A stretch of 64,000 bases of DNA from Desulfovibrio sp. MES5 (GTDB taxonomy: Bacteria; Desulfobacterota; Desulfovibrionia; Desulfovibrionales; Desulfovibrionaceae): NCBI RefSeq assembly GCF_002237645.1, contig NZ_MJUZ01000002.1, positions 1 to 64,000 of the forward strand, in the 5' to 3' direction. Of this stretch, positions 15,695-26,166 are shown in pieces. The translations under genes were made by a program, and so were the position numbers. Each line of letters begins with the position of its first letter. Position 1 is the stretch's first letter. The notes under the pieces are model-generated. The model was not told the origin of the DNA. It saw only the letters and a program-made list of their open reading frames with translations, and ran no database searches.

Positions 15695-15796
15695 GGAGCA
15701 TTTACACTTTTTCAAAGTTAAAATGCTCTGAACAACGATGACGGTTTTAGGGAGGGTGTGGGGGAGGGACCCTTTTGCAAAAGGGCCCTCCCCCAC
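15695..15796. repeat. composite repeat: AGCATTT palindrome plus G-rich hairpin copy C
   Basis: The palindrome GGAGCATTT (15695-15703) with AAATGCTCT (15721-15729) encloses TTTTTCAAAGTT. Thirty bases on is the hairpin GTGGGGGAGGGACCC (15758-15772) with GGGCCCTCCCCCAC (15783-15796). The block ends about 25 bases before the MFS stop codon and could act as its 3' hairpin. Confidence 0.8.
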
Positions 15797-15820
15797 AAAT
15801 CGCTTCAACGTGATAGTACT

Positions 15821-17086
15821 TTAAGCGGCGGCGGCAGCGGCTCTGACGTTGCCTCGGTGGAAGAAGAAGGCGATTATGGCTGCCATGATGTTGGAGCAGC
15901 ACAAAAAGCCAAAGGCCACATGATAGTTCTGCACGCCGTCAGCGGCTGTGGTAATGAGCAGGCCCACGATAATGGGGGCCAGAAAGCCCGCGAGCTGCCC
16001 GGCGGTGTTCACGATGCCCATGGCGCGTCCCGCGATTTCCTTGGGCACTTCCATCATGGGCAGGCTGAAGACAGATGCCACGCAGCAGAAGCAGAAGTAC
16101 CCGGCGATGACGTTGAAGATCATCAGATTGGTCACGCTTTCAGCCGTGAACATAAGATAGAGGAAAAGCGCCATGCACAGCTGGGTGACGATGACATAGT
16201 GGAACCTGTGCTTTTTCAGCACGCCGTCCATAAGATAGCCGGAAACAATGGCCCCGATGAAGCCCGCAAAAAAGGGCAGCGACGCGGCAATGCCCATCTG
16301 CCCCATGGCCAGGCCACGGCTTTTGACAAGATAGGTCGGCAGCCAGGACATATAGCCCCAGGCCACTGTATTACTGAAGAAAAGCAGAAGAAACGACTTC
16401 CAGACCACGGGCGTGGTCAACACCTGCATAAAGGTCAAGCGTTTCTGCTCCACGCCCTGAGTGGCGGAGTCTTCTTCCAGTTCGCGGAGTTCCTCTTCGC
16501 TGACGCCCTTTTTTTCTTTGGGATTGTCATAGAGGGTGAACCAGACCCAGATGCAGAGCAGAAAGCCCGGAATGCTCAGATAGTGGAACACGGCCCGCCA
16601 GCCCCAGTAGGACATGATGGCCACCACAAAAAGAGGGGCCAGGGCGGGTCCGAGCGAGTTGGTGCTCATCATGATGGAGTTGGCGCGTCCGCGTTCAGCG
16701 GCGGGCGTCCAGACGGCCAGGGATTTCCACGTGGCGGCGGGGCCGATGCCTTCACCGATGCCGAAACAGATGCGGATGATCACAAGGCCAATCAGGCTGC
16801 TGGCGTAGCCAGTGAGCAGGGTAAAGACGGACCACCATGCAATGGCGAAAACCAGAACCTTGCGCGCCCCGAAGCGGTCGCTCAGGATGCCGCCGGGAAT
16901 CTGAAAAAGGGCGTAGCCGGCAAAAAAAGCGCTCATGACCACGCCCATTTCTCCGGCGGAGAGGTTAAAGTCGTCCGCCATATACGGTATGGCCGTAGAC
17001 ATAACCATGCGGTCAAGGTAGGAAACCAGCCAGACCACAAAAACCACGGCCAGAGATGTGTGCCTGTGCTTCCATGTGAATCCCAT
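15821..17086 (-). CDS. MFS transporter (anion:cation symporter-like)
   Basis: 421 residues with 12 hydrophobic segments in two sets of six, split by a charged loop around 195-230. The MFS signature is visible between segments 2 and 3 (GGILSDRFGARK, about 64-75), with SYLDRMVMSTAIPYM in segment 1 as in the ACS family of organic-anion transporters. It follows an M20 amidohydrolase gene (68-base gap, same strand) with AAGGAGA before the start, so the two probably form an operon. It may import an N-acylated or carboxylate substrate that the hydrolase cleaves. Direction and substrate are inference. Confidence 0.85.
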   Translation of the reverse strand: MGFTWKHRHTSLAVVFVVWLVSYLDRMVMSTAIPYMADDFNLSAGEMGVVMSAFFAGYALFQIPGGILSDRFGARKVLVFAIAWWSVFTLLTGYASSLIGLVIIRICFGIGEGIGPAATWKSLAVWTPAAERGRANSIMMSTNSLGPALAPLFVVAIMSYWGWRAVFHYLSIPGFLLCIWVWFTLYDNPKEKKGVSEEELRELEEDSATQGVEQKRLTFMQVLTTPVVWKSFLLLFFSNTVAWGYMSWLPTYLVKSRGLAMGQMGIAASLPFFAGFIGAIVSGYLMDGVLKKHRFHYVIVTQLCMALFLYLMFTAESVTNLMIFNVIAGYFCFCCVASVFSLPMMEVPKEIAGRAMGIVNTAGQLAGFLAPIIVGLLITTAADGVQNYHVAFGFLCCSNIMAAIIAFFFHRGNVRAAAAAA

Positions 17087-17154
17087 AAGGCATCTCCTTC
17101 AGCTTGTTATGCATCAGCCGGACCGCGCACGTGCACGTCCCGGCTGTATGTTTG

Positions 17155-18342
17155 TTATCCAGCTTCCTTGGCCAGCCAGTCCAGGGCGACCTGCGCGTAG
17201 AGCGCCGCGCCGTATACCAGGCTTTCGTTATCCACGTTGAACGCGGGGTTGTGCCAGGAGAATTTGATGCCTTTGTCAGGATTGCCGCTGCCGAACCAGG
17301 CGAAAATGCCCGGCGTTTCGGCCATGTAGCAGGCAAAGTCCTCACCGCCCATGCTGGGCGTGCAGGGCAGGATGTTCTCTTCGCCGTACACTTCCTTCAT
17401 GGGGCCCTGACGCATCCATTCCGTAAGTTCCGGCGGGTTGTTCACGTTGGGAACGAGCTTGTTGTATTCAAAGTCGGCCTTAACCCGGTATGCGGCGGCC
17501 GTATTGTCGATGACGCGCCGCAGGCGGTCTTCAATCTCATTGAAAAGCTCAAGGTCAAAGCAGCGCACGGTGCCCTGCATGGTGACGGTATCGGGAATGA
17601 CATTGGCCACCGTGCCGCCGTGTATGCTGCCGATGGTGACGACCACAGCGTCGGTGGGGCGCATCTCACGGCTGACGATGCTTTGCAGCGATGAAACGAT
17701 GGCCGCTGCGGCTACAACGGGGTCGTGGGCCAGATGCGGCACAGCCCCGTGGCCGCCCTTGCCGTGCACCGTGATGGAAATGAAGGCCGAACAGGCCATG
17801 ATGGAACCGGAGGAGATGAGGCCCTTGCCCGCCGGATATTCGCAGATATTGTGCTGGCCGAAGATGAAATCCACATGGGGGTTTTCAAGCACGCCTTTTT
17901 TGACCATGAGGGGGGCGCCAGAGAAGATTTCTTCCGCAGGCTGAAAGATGAATTTCACCGTGCCCTTGAGGTCGTTTTTATGCTCGGCCAGAAGGCGGGC
18001 CGCGCCCAGCAGGGCGGCCATATGGCTGTCGTGCCCGCAGGCATGCATGACGCCCTGATTTTCCGAGGTAAAGGGAACGCCGCTTTTTTCTTCAATGGGC
18101 AGGGCGTCTATGTCGGCCCGCAGGGCCACGCACTTGCCGGGGCGGGAGCCGTGCAGCAGGCCCACAACGCCTGTCTCGCCGCCCCAGTCCACAATTTCGA
18201 TGCCCATGGCGGCAAGTTCTTTTTTCAGATACTCGGTCGTCCAGAATTCCTTGAAGCTCAATTCGGGGTGCCGGTGCAAAGTTTCACGCCACGTCGCCAG
18301 TTGGGATCTGATGTCTTCCGCTTCTTTGCGCATATGGTACAT
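17155..18342 (-). CDS. M20-family N-acyl amino-acid amidohydrolase
   Basis: 395 residues, the usual length for the M20D hippurate/N-acetyl-amino-acid amidohydrolase group. Visible motifs are MHACGHDSHMAALLGAA (about 98-114) for the metal site, FIFQPAEE with the general-base Glu region, and MGGEDFACY near 325. It removes an acyl group from an amino acid in the cytoplasm, releasing both. First gene of a probable operon with the MFS transporter. AAAGGAG precedes the ATG and a TTGCCA-N17-TATGGT promoter lies upstream. Substrate cannot be read from sequence. Confidence 0.9.
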   Translation of the reverse strand: MYHMRKEAEDIRSQLATWRETLHRHPELSFKEFWTTEYLKKELAAMGIEIVDWGGETGVVGLLHGSRPGKCVALRADIDALPIEEKSGVPFTSENQGVMHACGHDSHMAALLGAARLLAEHKNDLKGTVKFIFQPAEEIFSGAPLMVKKGVLENPHVDFIFGQHNICEYPAGKGLISSGSIMACSAFISITVHGKGGHGAVPHLAHDPVVAAAAIVSSLQSIVSREMRPTDAVVVTIGSIHGGTVANVIPDTVTMQGTVRCFDLELFNEIEDRLRRVIDNTAAAYRVKADFEYNKLVPNVNNPPELTEWMRQGPMKEVYGEENILPCTPSMGGEDFACYMAETPGIFAWFGSGNPDKGIKFSWHNPAFNVDNESLVYGAALYAQVALDWLAKEAG

Positions 18343-18435
18343 GATTTTCTCCTTTGCTGGGGGACAGCCCCGCCCACGGGCAGGGAGGGACTGCCGGCAG
18401 CTTGATCACGTAGTGGAATAAGATGACATGCTCGG

Positions 18436-18464
18436 ACCATATACCCAGCCCATAGAGATGGCAA
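18436..18464 (-). promoter_or_regulatory. promoter for the amidohydrolase-MFS operon
   Basis: Minus-strand TTGCCA (18459-18464), 17 bases, TATGGT (18436-18441), about 94 bases upstream of the start codon. Confidence 0.5.
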
Positions 18465-18705
18465 TTGATACTACAGTGATTTTGTTAGATTAAAAGTCAG
18501 GAAGTTTGTTGGGGGTAAAAGAGTTCGTGAAGTGGACCGCCTGCTTTCAACGGCTGCCGGTTCCAGGGCAATTTCACAGTGAAGCTGCGCTGGCGACCGG
18601 CAGCGGGCGCTCGCCCTGAAGGGGAGGCGCAGTGTACCTGCGCAGGTACCTGCCGAAGCGATGTTGCGTAACCATTGAGAATGCACATTCCCAATGGTGA
18701 ACCGG
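18465..18705. other. intergenic, no gene seen
   Basis: Contains a degenerate CATTGAGAATGCACATTCCCAATG palindrome (about 18673-18697) related to the CTTTGAG/CTCAAAG family. Confidence 0.5.
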
Positions 18706-18709
18706 GTAA

Positions 18710-18745
18710 AAAAATGCCGCTGGCTGTGACCAGCGGCATTTCCAC
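18710..18745 (-). terminator. purSL terminator
   Basis: Stem ATGCCGCTGG/CCAGCGGCAT with loop CTGTGA. On the minus strand a run of seven T follows. It lies just past the purSL stop. Confidence 0.9.
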
Positions 18746-18766
18746 AATAACGCAGTTGAAACTGTA

Positions 18767-21766
18767 TTACCAGTCCAGCGTGACCTTGAAGGCACGCGCA
18801 AGGTCTTCTACGTCTTCGTTGGCAATGACGCTGTCGCCGGACTTTATGGTCAGGCGGCTGTCGGCGGTGACCACGCCCACCCGCGAGCAGAGCTGCCACT
18901 GGCCAAGAGCGTCAAAGATCATGGCCAGTTCTGGCTTGACGCTGACAAGCAGGCGGCTGGCGCTTTCGCTGTACAGCAGTTCCGTCTTGTTCATGCACTG
19001 CATGGCGTGCACGGCGTCCAGGTTCAGTTCCGCGCCCAGACGGCCGCCAATGCACATTTCAGCCAGGGCCACGGCCAGGCCGCCGTCAGAGCAGTCATGG
19101 CAGGCCGAGATGGCCCGCTGGCCCATAAGGGCGGAAACCGCACGGTAGCGCGCCATGGCGGAGGCGGCGTCCACATGGGGCACATGGCCGCCCTTGAGGC
19201 CCAGTTCGTCAGCGGCCTCGCTGCCAGCCATTTCGTTCCATGTGCCGCCGAGCAGATAGATGTGGTGGCCGGCTTTCTTGAAGTCCGACGTCTGGGTGGC
19301 GGTGACGTTGCGAATGACGCCAAGAACGGAGAACAATACCGTGGGCGGGATGGAAATACGCTCGCCGCCGCCGGTGTAGTCGTTCTTCATTGAGTCCTTG
19401 CCGGAAATGCAGGGCACGCCGAAGGCAAGGCTGAACTGGCGCAGGGCGCGGCAGGCGCGCACAAGCTGTGCCAGCTTGTAGCGGCCGTCAGGGTTGGAGG
19501 GGCTGACCACAGGGTCGCACCAGCAGAAGTTGTCCACCCCGGCCAGGGCGTCGGGGTCCGCGCCCACGGCCACGGCATTGCGTATGGCCTCGTCCATTGC
19601 GTTGGCCATCATCCAGTAGGTGTCGTAATCGCTGAACTTGGGGCAGATGCCGTGGGAGATCACAAGCCCGGCGTCGGATTCCAGCAGGGGGCGCAGCACG
19701 CCCGCGTCAGCCGGGCCGTCGCGCTTGACGCCCACCAGAGGCTTGATGACGCTGCCGCCGCGCACTTCATGGTCGTACTGGCGGATGATGTATTCCTTGG
19801 AGCAGATGTTGAGGCGGCTCAGCATGCGCTTGAGAAAAGCGCCCTGGTCCGCATCGGCCACATCTACACAGATTTCTTTGAGTTCCGGGGTCTTCCACTC
19901 GGCTTCCAGCTCAAGTTGGGGCACGCCCTCGTGCATGAACTGCATGGGCATGGAGGCCACAATGCGGTCATTGTAGCGCACCTCGAAGTAGCCGGATTCG
20001 GTGAACGTGCCGAGGGCCGTGGCTTCCACGTCCATACGGGCGGCCAGTTCCATAAACTCGTCCAGCTTTTCGGGCGGCACGGCCAGGGTCATGCGCTCCT
20101 GCGCTTCGGAGAGCAGGATTTCCCAGGGGCGCAGGCCGTCGTACTTGAGGGGAGCCTTGGCTATATCCAGCACGCAGCCGCCCGTGTCTTCGGCCATTTC
20201 GCCCACGGAAGAGGACAGGCCGCCCGCGCCGTTGTCGGTAATGGCGTGGTAGAGGCCGAGGTCGCGGGCGCGCATGATGAAGTCGTACATCTTGCGCTGG
20301 GTGATGGGGTCGCCGATCTGCACGGCTGTGGCCGGGGAGCCTTCGTGCAGCTCTTCGGAAGAGAAGGTGGCCCCGTGGATGCCGTCCTTGCCGATGCGCC
20401 CGCCGGTCATGACGATGAAGTCGCCAGTTTCGGCCTTTTTAAACCAGCCGGGGCGGCCGTGTATTTCGGCAGGAATCACGCCGACAGTGCCGCAGTAGAC
20501 CAGCGGTTTGCCAAGGTAGCGCTCGTCAAAGACCAGGGAGCCGTTGACCGTGGGAATGCCGGACTTGTTGCCGCCGTGCTCCACGCCTTCGCGCACGCCT
20601 TCAAGCACGCGGCGGGGGTGCAACAGGCGCGGGGGCAGGGCCTTGTCGTGGAAGGGCGAGGCAAAGCAGAACACGTCCGTATTGCAGACAAGCTCCGCGC
20701 CCATGCCTGTGCCCATAGGGTCGCGGTTGACGCCCACGATGCCCGTAAGCGCGCCGCCGTAGGGGTCAAGGGCCGAAGGGCTGTTGTGCGTCTCCACCTT
20801 GATGCAGGCGTCGTAGCCGTTGATGAAGGCGATGACGCCCGCATTGTCCTTGAACACGGACTTGCAGTAGTCATTTTCGCCCATGCGCTCGCGCAGGATG
20901 GCCGTGGCGTCGCGGATGCAGGTTTTGTACAGGTTGTCCACCACTTCGCGGCGGCCCGTATCCGCATCGACATAGTCAATGCGCGAGGCGAAAATCTTGT
21001 GTTTGCAGTGCTCGGACCAGGTCTGGGCCAGCACTTCCATTTCCACGTCAGTGGGATCGCCGGGCAGGCCCAGGGCCTTGCGGCGCGCCACTTCGTCGGG
21101 GGCGGTGAACTGCTCGCGGATGCAGTGCATTTCCTTGAGGTTCAGCGCCCAGGTATTGGCGCGGCTGGCCTGGGCGAGGTCGTCGTCGCTCATGCCGGAC
21201 AGGGTGATGGTGTCCACCGTGTCATTGGCTTCGCCGGTGACCTGCGCGGCTTGCGCTTCAAAGCCGGGGCTGGCCTGCCACTCTTCACGGCTCTTGATGC
21301 GGTAGCGCTGGATGAGCGTGTTGCAGAGCAGGTCACGGGCCAGCATGTCCACCTGCTCGCGGGTCAGGGGCGCGGCGGGATCATTGACGATGCGGTGCTG
21401 CACGGCAGTGTAGACGCGCAGGCTGTCACGCGGGATGTCCAGCACCATGGCGGCGGTGTCGCGCGCGGTGTGGGCCTCGTTGTCCGTCACGCCGGGGCGA
21501 AAGCCCACTTCCACATACCAGTCCGGTTCGGGCTGGCCTGCGGGCAGGGGCTCGAGAGAGGCGGCCTGCAGGATGGGGTCATGCCAGATGCCTTCATCCA
21601 GCAGCCGTCTGACCTGGGCCTCGCTGAGGCCCTCGGCCGTAAAGACCTTGATCTGACGCACGGAATCCGTGGAAAGGTTAAGGGCTTTGAGCAGGTGCTG
21701 GGCCGTCTTGCGACCCTGTGTATCGTCCAGTCCGGCGTGCAGGCCGGTTTCCACCCGGTAGAGCAT
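18767..21766 (-). CDS. purL: phosphoribosylformylglycinamidine synthase, PurS-PurL fusion
   Basis: 999 residues. The first ~210 hold PurS-like sequence (YVEVGFRPGVTDNEA block). Then come two AIR-synthase-type ATP-binding halves with ETHNSPSALDPYGGALTGIVGVNR-type and SGKDSMKND blocks. It makes FGAM from FGAR, ATP and ammonia in purine synthesis. The glutaminase domain present at the C-terminus of the ~1300-residue enterobacterial enzyme is missing: the protein ends soon after the second half. A separate PurQ must supply ammonia. Last gene of a minus-strand run, 25 bases after the polyprenyl synthase gene, with its own terminator. Confidence 0.92.
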   Translation of the reverse strand: MLYRVETGLHAGLDDTQGRKTAQHLLKALNLSTDSVRQIKVFTAEGLSEAQVRRLLDEGIWHDPILQAASLEPLPAGQPEPDWYVEVGFRPGVTDNEAHTARDTAAMVLDIPRDSLRVYTAVQHRIVNDPAAPLTREQVDMLARDLLCNTLIQRYRIKSREEWQASPGFEAQAAQVTGEANDTVDTITLSGMSDDDLAQASRANTWALNLKEMHCIREQFTAPDEVARRKALGLPGDPTDVEMEVLAQTWSEHCKHKIFASRIDYVDADTGRREVVDNLYKTCIRDATAILRERMGENDYCKSVFKDNAGVIAFINGYDACIKVETHNSPSALDPYGGALTGIVGVNRDPMGTGMGAELVCNTDVFCFASPFHDKALPPRLLHPRRVLEGVREGVEHGGNKSGIPTVNGSLVFDERYLGKPLVYCGTVGVIPAEIHGRPGWFKKAETGDFIVMTGGRIGKDGIHGATFSSEELHEGSPATAVQIGDPITQRKMYDFIMRARDLGLYHAITDNGAGGLSSSVGEMAEDTGGCVLDIAKAPLKYDGLRPWEILLSEAQERMTLAVPPEKLDEFMELAARMDVEATALGTFTESGYFEVRYNDRIVASMPMQFMHEGVPQLELEAEWKTPELKEICVDVADADQGAFLKRMLSRLNICSKEYIIRQYDHEVRGGSVIKPLVGVKRDGPADAGVLRPLLESDAGLVISHGICPKFSDYDTYWMMANAMDEAIRNAVAVGADPDALAGVDNFCWCDPVVSPSNPDGRYKLAQLVRACRALRQFSLAFGVPCISGKDSMKNDYTGGGERISIPPTVLFSVLGVIRNVTATQTSDFKKAGHHIYLLGGTWNEMAGSEAADELGLKGGHVPHVDAASAMARYRAVSALMGQRAISACHDCSDGGLAVALAEMCIGGRLGAELNLDAVHAMQCMNKTELLYSESASRLLVSVKPELAMIFDALGQWQLCSRVGVVTADSRLTIKSGDSVIANEDVEDLARAFKVTLDW

Positions 21767-21791
21767 TGGTGCTTCCTCGTGAGGTTACAGC

Positions 21792-22757
21792 TTATTTCTT
21801 TCTGTCGCGCACATAGTCGGCCATGTAGTACATGACCTTGCGCTCCGGCTTGTCGGGCAGGCTGTCAAGGGCACGCCTTGCCGCGTCAAGAAAAGTGTCG
21901 GCCTGTTTGCGCACGGCGGCGTCAAAGCCCGCTTCGCGTATGCGCAGGGCAATGGCCTCGGCGTCGGCCTCGGTCATGCTCAGGCTGGTAAAGGCCGCGT
22001 CAAAGCTCTTGCGGTCGGCCTGGTTCAGGCTTTCGCGGTACAGGCGCAGGGGCGGGGTCAGCTTGCCCTCGCGCACGTCGCCGCCCGTGGGCTTGCCGGT
22101 GGCGCTCTCAGGGGCGAAGTCCAGCGCGTCGTCCACCATCTGAAAGGCCATGCCCAGATTTTCGCCATAGGCGGCGGCAGCGGCCACGGCGGCAGCGTCG
22201 GCCCCGGCAGCCAATGCGCCCATCTCACAGGCGGCGCGTATAAGCCATGCGGTTTTGCCGCGTACCATTTCTTCGTATTGATCGGCGCTGGTGTCCACCT
22301 TGCCCTGGGACGCGATTTCAAGAATCTCGCCCGCAGCCGTGCGGCTTGTGGCCTCGGAAAAACAGAGCGAAAGGCGCGGGTCGCCCCTTTGGGCCACCAG
22401 ACCGTTGGCCCCGGCCAGCAGCGCGTCGCCCGCCAGAATGACGCTGGAAACATTGTAGAGCGTATGGGCCGCAGGTTTGCCCCGGCGGCTCACGGCATTG
22501 TCCAGCACATCGTCATGCAGCAGGGTGGCGGCATGCAGCATTTCAAGGGTGACGGCCAGGTCCACGATATCTTCATTGCTGTTGCCGAGCAATCGCGCTG
22601 TGAGCACGGTGAGCAGGGGCCGCAAACGCTTGCCGCCAGCCTGGAAAATATGCCGGGTTACCGGGCGGACGGGTTCGGGCAATGTGTCCACGGCCTTGTC
22701 CAGAGCGCGGTTGATGGCTGGCAGTTCCAGAGCGAGGCGTGCTTTGAGTTGAATCAT
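21792..22757 (-). CDS. ispB: trans-polyprenyl diphosphate synthase (quinone side chain)
   Basis: 321 residues with both aspartate-rich motifs: LLHDDVLDNAVSRRG (about 79-93) and QMVDDALDF (about 206-214). Also present are the GKRLRP block near 43-48 and the C-terminal basic YVRDRKK. Small residues rather than bulky ones precede the first DDxxD motif, as in long-chain enzymes. It likely makes the C30-C40 tail of menaquinone, and it sits 8 bases after the menaquinone gene mqnB. Product length cannot be told from sequence. Confidence 0.88.
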   Translation of the reverse strand: MIQLKARLALELPAINRALDKAVDTLPEPVRPVTRHIFQAGGKRLRPLLTVLTARLLGNSNEDIVDLAVTLEMLHAATLLHDDVLDNAVSRRGKPAAHTLYNVSSVILAGDALLAGANGLVAQRGDPRLSLCFSEATSRTAAGEILEIASQGKVDTSADQYEEMVRGKTAWLIRAACEMGALAAGADAAAVAAAAAYGENLGMAFQMVDDALDFAPESATGKPTGGDVREGKLTPPLRLYRESLNQADRKSFDAAFTSLSMTEADAEAIALRIREAGFDAAVRKQADTFLDAARRALDSLPDKPERKVMYYMADYVRDRKK

Positions 22758-22765
22758 GTCGCTAC

Positions 22766-23568
22766 TCAGATGAGGTTAAGGGCGGGCAGCACCTGTGCCA
22801 GTGCGCGCAGGGCGCCGGGAAAGTCTTTTTCTTCCCTGGCGCGCGGCCCCACCTTGTTGGACACGCTGCGTACTTCCACACAGGGAATACCCTGGCGTGC
22901 GCAGGCATATGCCACGGCAAAGCCTTCCATATTTTCAAGATCGGCCTGATACCTGCTCCGCAGGTCCGCCGCTCTGGCAAAGCTGGCGCTGACGCCCGCC
23001 ACGGTGAGTGAACGGCAGTCAGCCAGAGCGTCCTTGGCGCATTTGCCGCCAAAGGGGGCCAGAGCCTCCACGCCGGACAGCGTCAGGCGGTCGCGCACGG
23101 CTTCGCCCTGCGGGGGCTGCCACTGCGGAAAGCCAAAGGCCCCGGCTGTGACGCTTTGGCCGTCGTGCAGGCCGTATTCGGGCCATATTTCTTCCCGAAC
23201 AAGGCAGTGCGAAAGCAGGGGCCTCACTTCAAGGTCAAATGCGCCTGCCAGGCCCGCGTTGAGCACTGCGCTTACGGGTGTGCCTTCTGCCGTTGCCCGG
23301 CTCAGGGCATGACCCATGGCCAGGGCCGCGTTGATGGGGCCAATGCCCGTGATGCAGCACAGGGCGTTCACTGCTTTGAGCCTTACCGGCCACAGTTGCA
23401 TTTCGGGCCAGTCTGTGGGGGCGGCAGCTGCGCTGTCCCCGTCGGATTGGGCGGCAGCTGCGCTGCCCTTGCCGGATTGGGCGGCAGCCGTCAGAGGCGG
23501 CGCAAAATCCGGCAAAAGGCCCGCCAGTTCCGGGCCGGTGGCGGCGCAAACAAGCAGGCTCACGCGGC

Positions 23569-23572
<4 letters not shown>
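22766..23572 (-). CDS. mqnB: futalosine hydrolase
   Basis: 268 residues of the nucleoside-phosphorylase-like family. The N-terminal VSLLVCAATGPE, TGIGPINAALA and the ENMEGFAVAYACARQG plus RSVSNKVG blocks are diagnostic. It removes hypoxanthine from futalosine in the alternative (Mqn) menaquinone pathway. It starts with GTG and overlaps the upstream dehydrogenase stop by 4 bases. An Ala/Gln/Ser-rich insertion at about 28-55 is coded by a 30-bp DNA repeat (two full copies and a part) and is not part of the family fold. Confidence 0.9.
23421..23490. repeat. 30-bp in-frame minisatellite inside mqnB
   Basis: Units 23421-23450 and 23451-23480 share GCGGCAGCTGCGCTG and CGGATTGG with few differences; a third unit begins at 23481. 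The repeat keeps frame and encodes AAAQS-type decapeptides. Confidence 0.85.
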
Positions 23573-24882
<1,310 letters not shown>

Positions 24883-24929
24883 AATTTCATTCCTTTACAA
24901 AACAAGCTTTTTTCGTCACCAAGAAAAGC

Positions 24930-25127
24930 ATGGAATTTAATATTGAACTCTTTTTACGCGCCCTGGGTCTTGCCATTGTGCTTGAAGGGCTGTGCTGGAC
25001 GTTGTTTCCCGGCGGCATGCGCCGCGCGCTGCTGCAATTGTTGCCTTTGCCCGAAAGCCGCCTGCGCGTGGTAGGGCTGGCGGCTCTGGCGTTGGGGCTG
25101 CTGCTTGTGCGGCTTGCCTCGCACTAG
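24930..25127 (+). CDS. DUF2065 (YjeT-like) small membrane protein
   Basis: 65 residues with two hydrophobic segments (about 5-26 and 45-62) separated by a basic loop, GGMRRALLQLLPLPESRLRVVGL, which matches the DUF2065 layout. Function of the family is not established; in other bacteria it often lies near hflC or purA. The ribosome site is weak. Divergent from the UDP-sugar dehydrogenase with a 47-base gap. Confidence 0.8.
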   Translation: MEFNIELFLRALGLAIVLEGLCWTLFPGGMRRALLQLLPLPESRLRVVGLAALALGLLLVRLASH

Positions 25128-25395
25128 GGCAGCTTTGCCGGTAACCGCTCTGGCGGTGGCGCGGGCGAGGCGTTTGCCATGAAATTTCTGAACAGGGCAT
25201 CCGTGTGCTGGCAAGCCTTTGCCCTACGCGTACCCCCGTATGTTCCCGGCTCAGCGGCGTCCGCCAGCTGAACCCGGGCAGCTTGCCCGAAACCGTGAAA
25301 AACCCGCGACAGTTCCCATTACGGCGCGACACTTCGCGCAAGGATTTTCAGGAAATCCTTGCCGAGCAGCTAACTCATTTCATTCGTAAACGGCT
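25128..25395. other. convergent intergenic region with hairpins
   Basis: No gene. GCAAGGATTT/AAATCCTTGC at 25338-25364 forms a 10-bp stem with a short loop between converging genes and could terminate ubiE transcription, though no long T-run follows. Confidence 0.5.
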
Positions 25396-26166
25396 CTAGC
25401 GCGCCTTTTCTCCCACATGCAGGCATACGATGCCCGACGTGAGCTTCTGGTACCATGCTTTGGAAAACCCGGCCTTGCGCAGTTCTTTCTCCAGCTCAAC
25501 AGCTGAAGGAAAGGCGCGGATGGTGTCGGCCAGGTAGCCATAGGCCGCAGGGTCCTTGGAAAACAGGCGGCCAACGCGGGGCAGCAGAAAATTCAAATAA
25601 AGGTTGTAAAGCCCGCCCCAGATGCGCTCCCGCCCGGAGCCGAATTCAAGAATGCAGGCCCGTCCGCCGGGGCGCAGCACGCGCAGCATTTCGGCAAAGG
25701 CTGCTTCGCGCGGAATAATGTTGCGGATGCCAAAGGCTATGGTCAGGCAATCCACCGAAGCGTCGGGCAAAGGCAGGCGCTTGGCGTCAGCCGCCACAGG
25801 CAGGATGCGCCGGGCGTTCTCGCCCTTGAGCTTGCGGCTGCCCTGCACCAGCATGGGCGGGCAAAAATCCAGCGCGGGCACAAGGGCCGTGGGGTGCTGG
25901 CGGCGTATGGCCAGGGAAACATCCAGCGTGCCAGCGGCCAGATCCAGCACGACGCCCGTATCGCCAAGGCGAACGTTGCGGGCCAGCACCTTGCGCCAGT
26001 ACTGGTCAAGGCCCAGGCTGAGAACGCGGTTCAGCAGGTCGTAAAAGCGTACAATACGGCCAAACATGCCAGCCACGGCCACGTCGTGGGCAGGCCGGGG
26101 GGCCGGTTGCGGCGCGGCGGCCGGGGCGTGCCCGTCTTCCTGCCGGAAATGCCGAGAAGAATCCAC
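25396..26166 (-). CDS. ubiE: demethylmenaquinone methyltransferase
   Basis: 256 residues. The UbiE/MenG signature blocks are visible: FDLLNRVLSLGLDQYWRK-like N-terminus (about 38-57), SAM site VLDLAAGTLDVS (about 72-83) and DCLTIAFGIRNI (about 138-149). It methylates the quinone ring using SAM, the last step of menaquinone synthesis, in line with mqnB and the polyprenyl synthase nearby. It starts with GTG directly after the stop of a 56-residue gene, so the two are coupled. The first ~25 residues are a variable extension. Confidence 0.9.
   Translation of the reverse strand: MDSSRHFRQEDGHAPAAAPQPAPRPAHDVAVAGMFGRIVRFYDLLNRVLSLGLDQYWRKVLARNVRLGDTGVVLDLAAGTLDVSLAIRRQHPTALVPALDFCPPMLVQGSRKLKGENARRILPVAADAKRLPLPDASVDCLTIAFGIRNIIPREAAFAEMLRVLRPGGRACILEFGSGRERIWGGLYNLYLNFLLPRVGRLFSKDPAAYGYLADTIRAFPSAVELEKELRKAGFSKAWYQKLTSGIVCLHVGEKAR

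Noticed and set aside
15758..17200. A 480-codon plus-strand frame starting inside the G-rich hairpin
   Set aside because: Antisense to the MFS gene, which has a clear 12-helix pattern and signature motif.
19652..21835. A 727-codon open frame on the plus strand
   Set aside because: Antisense to purSL, with shadow-like His/Gly/Val composition; no ribosome site and no motif.
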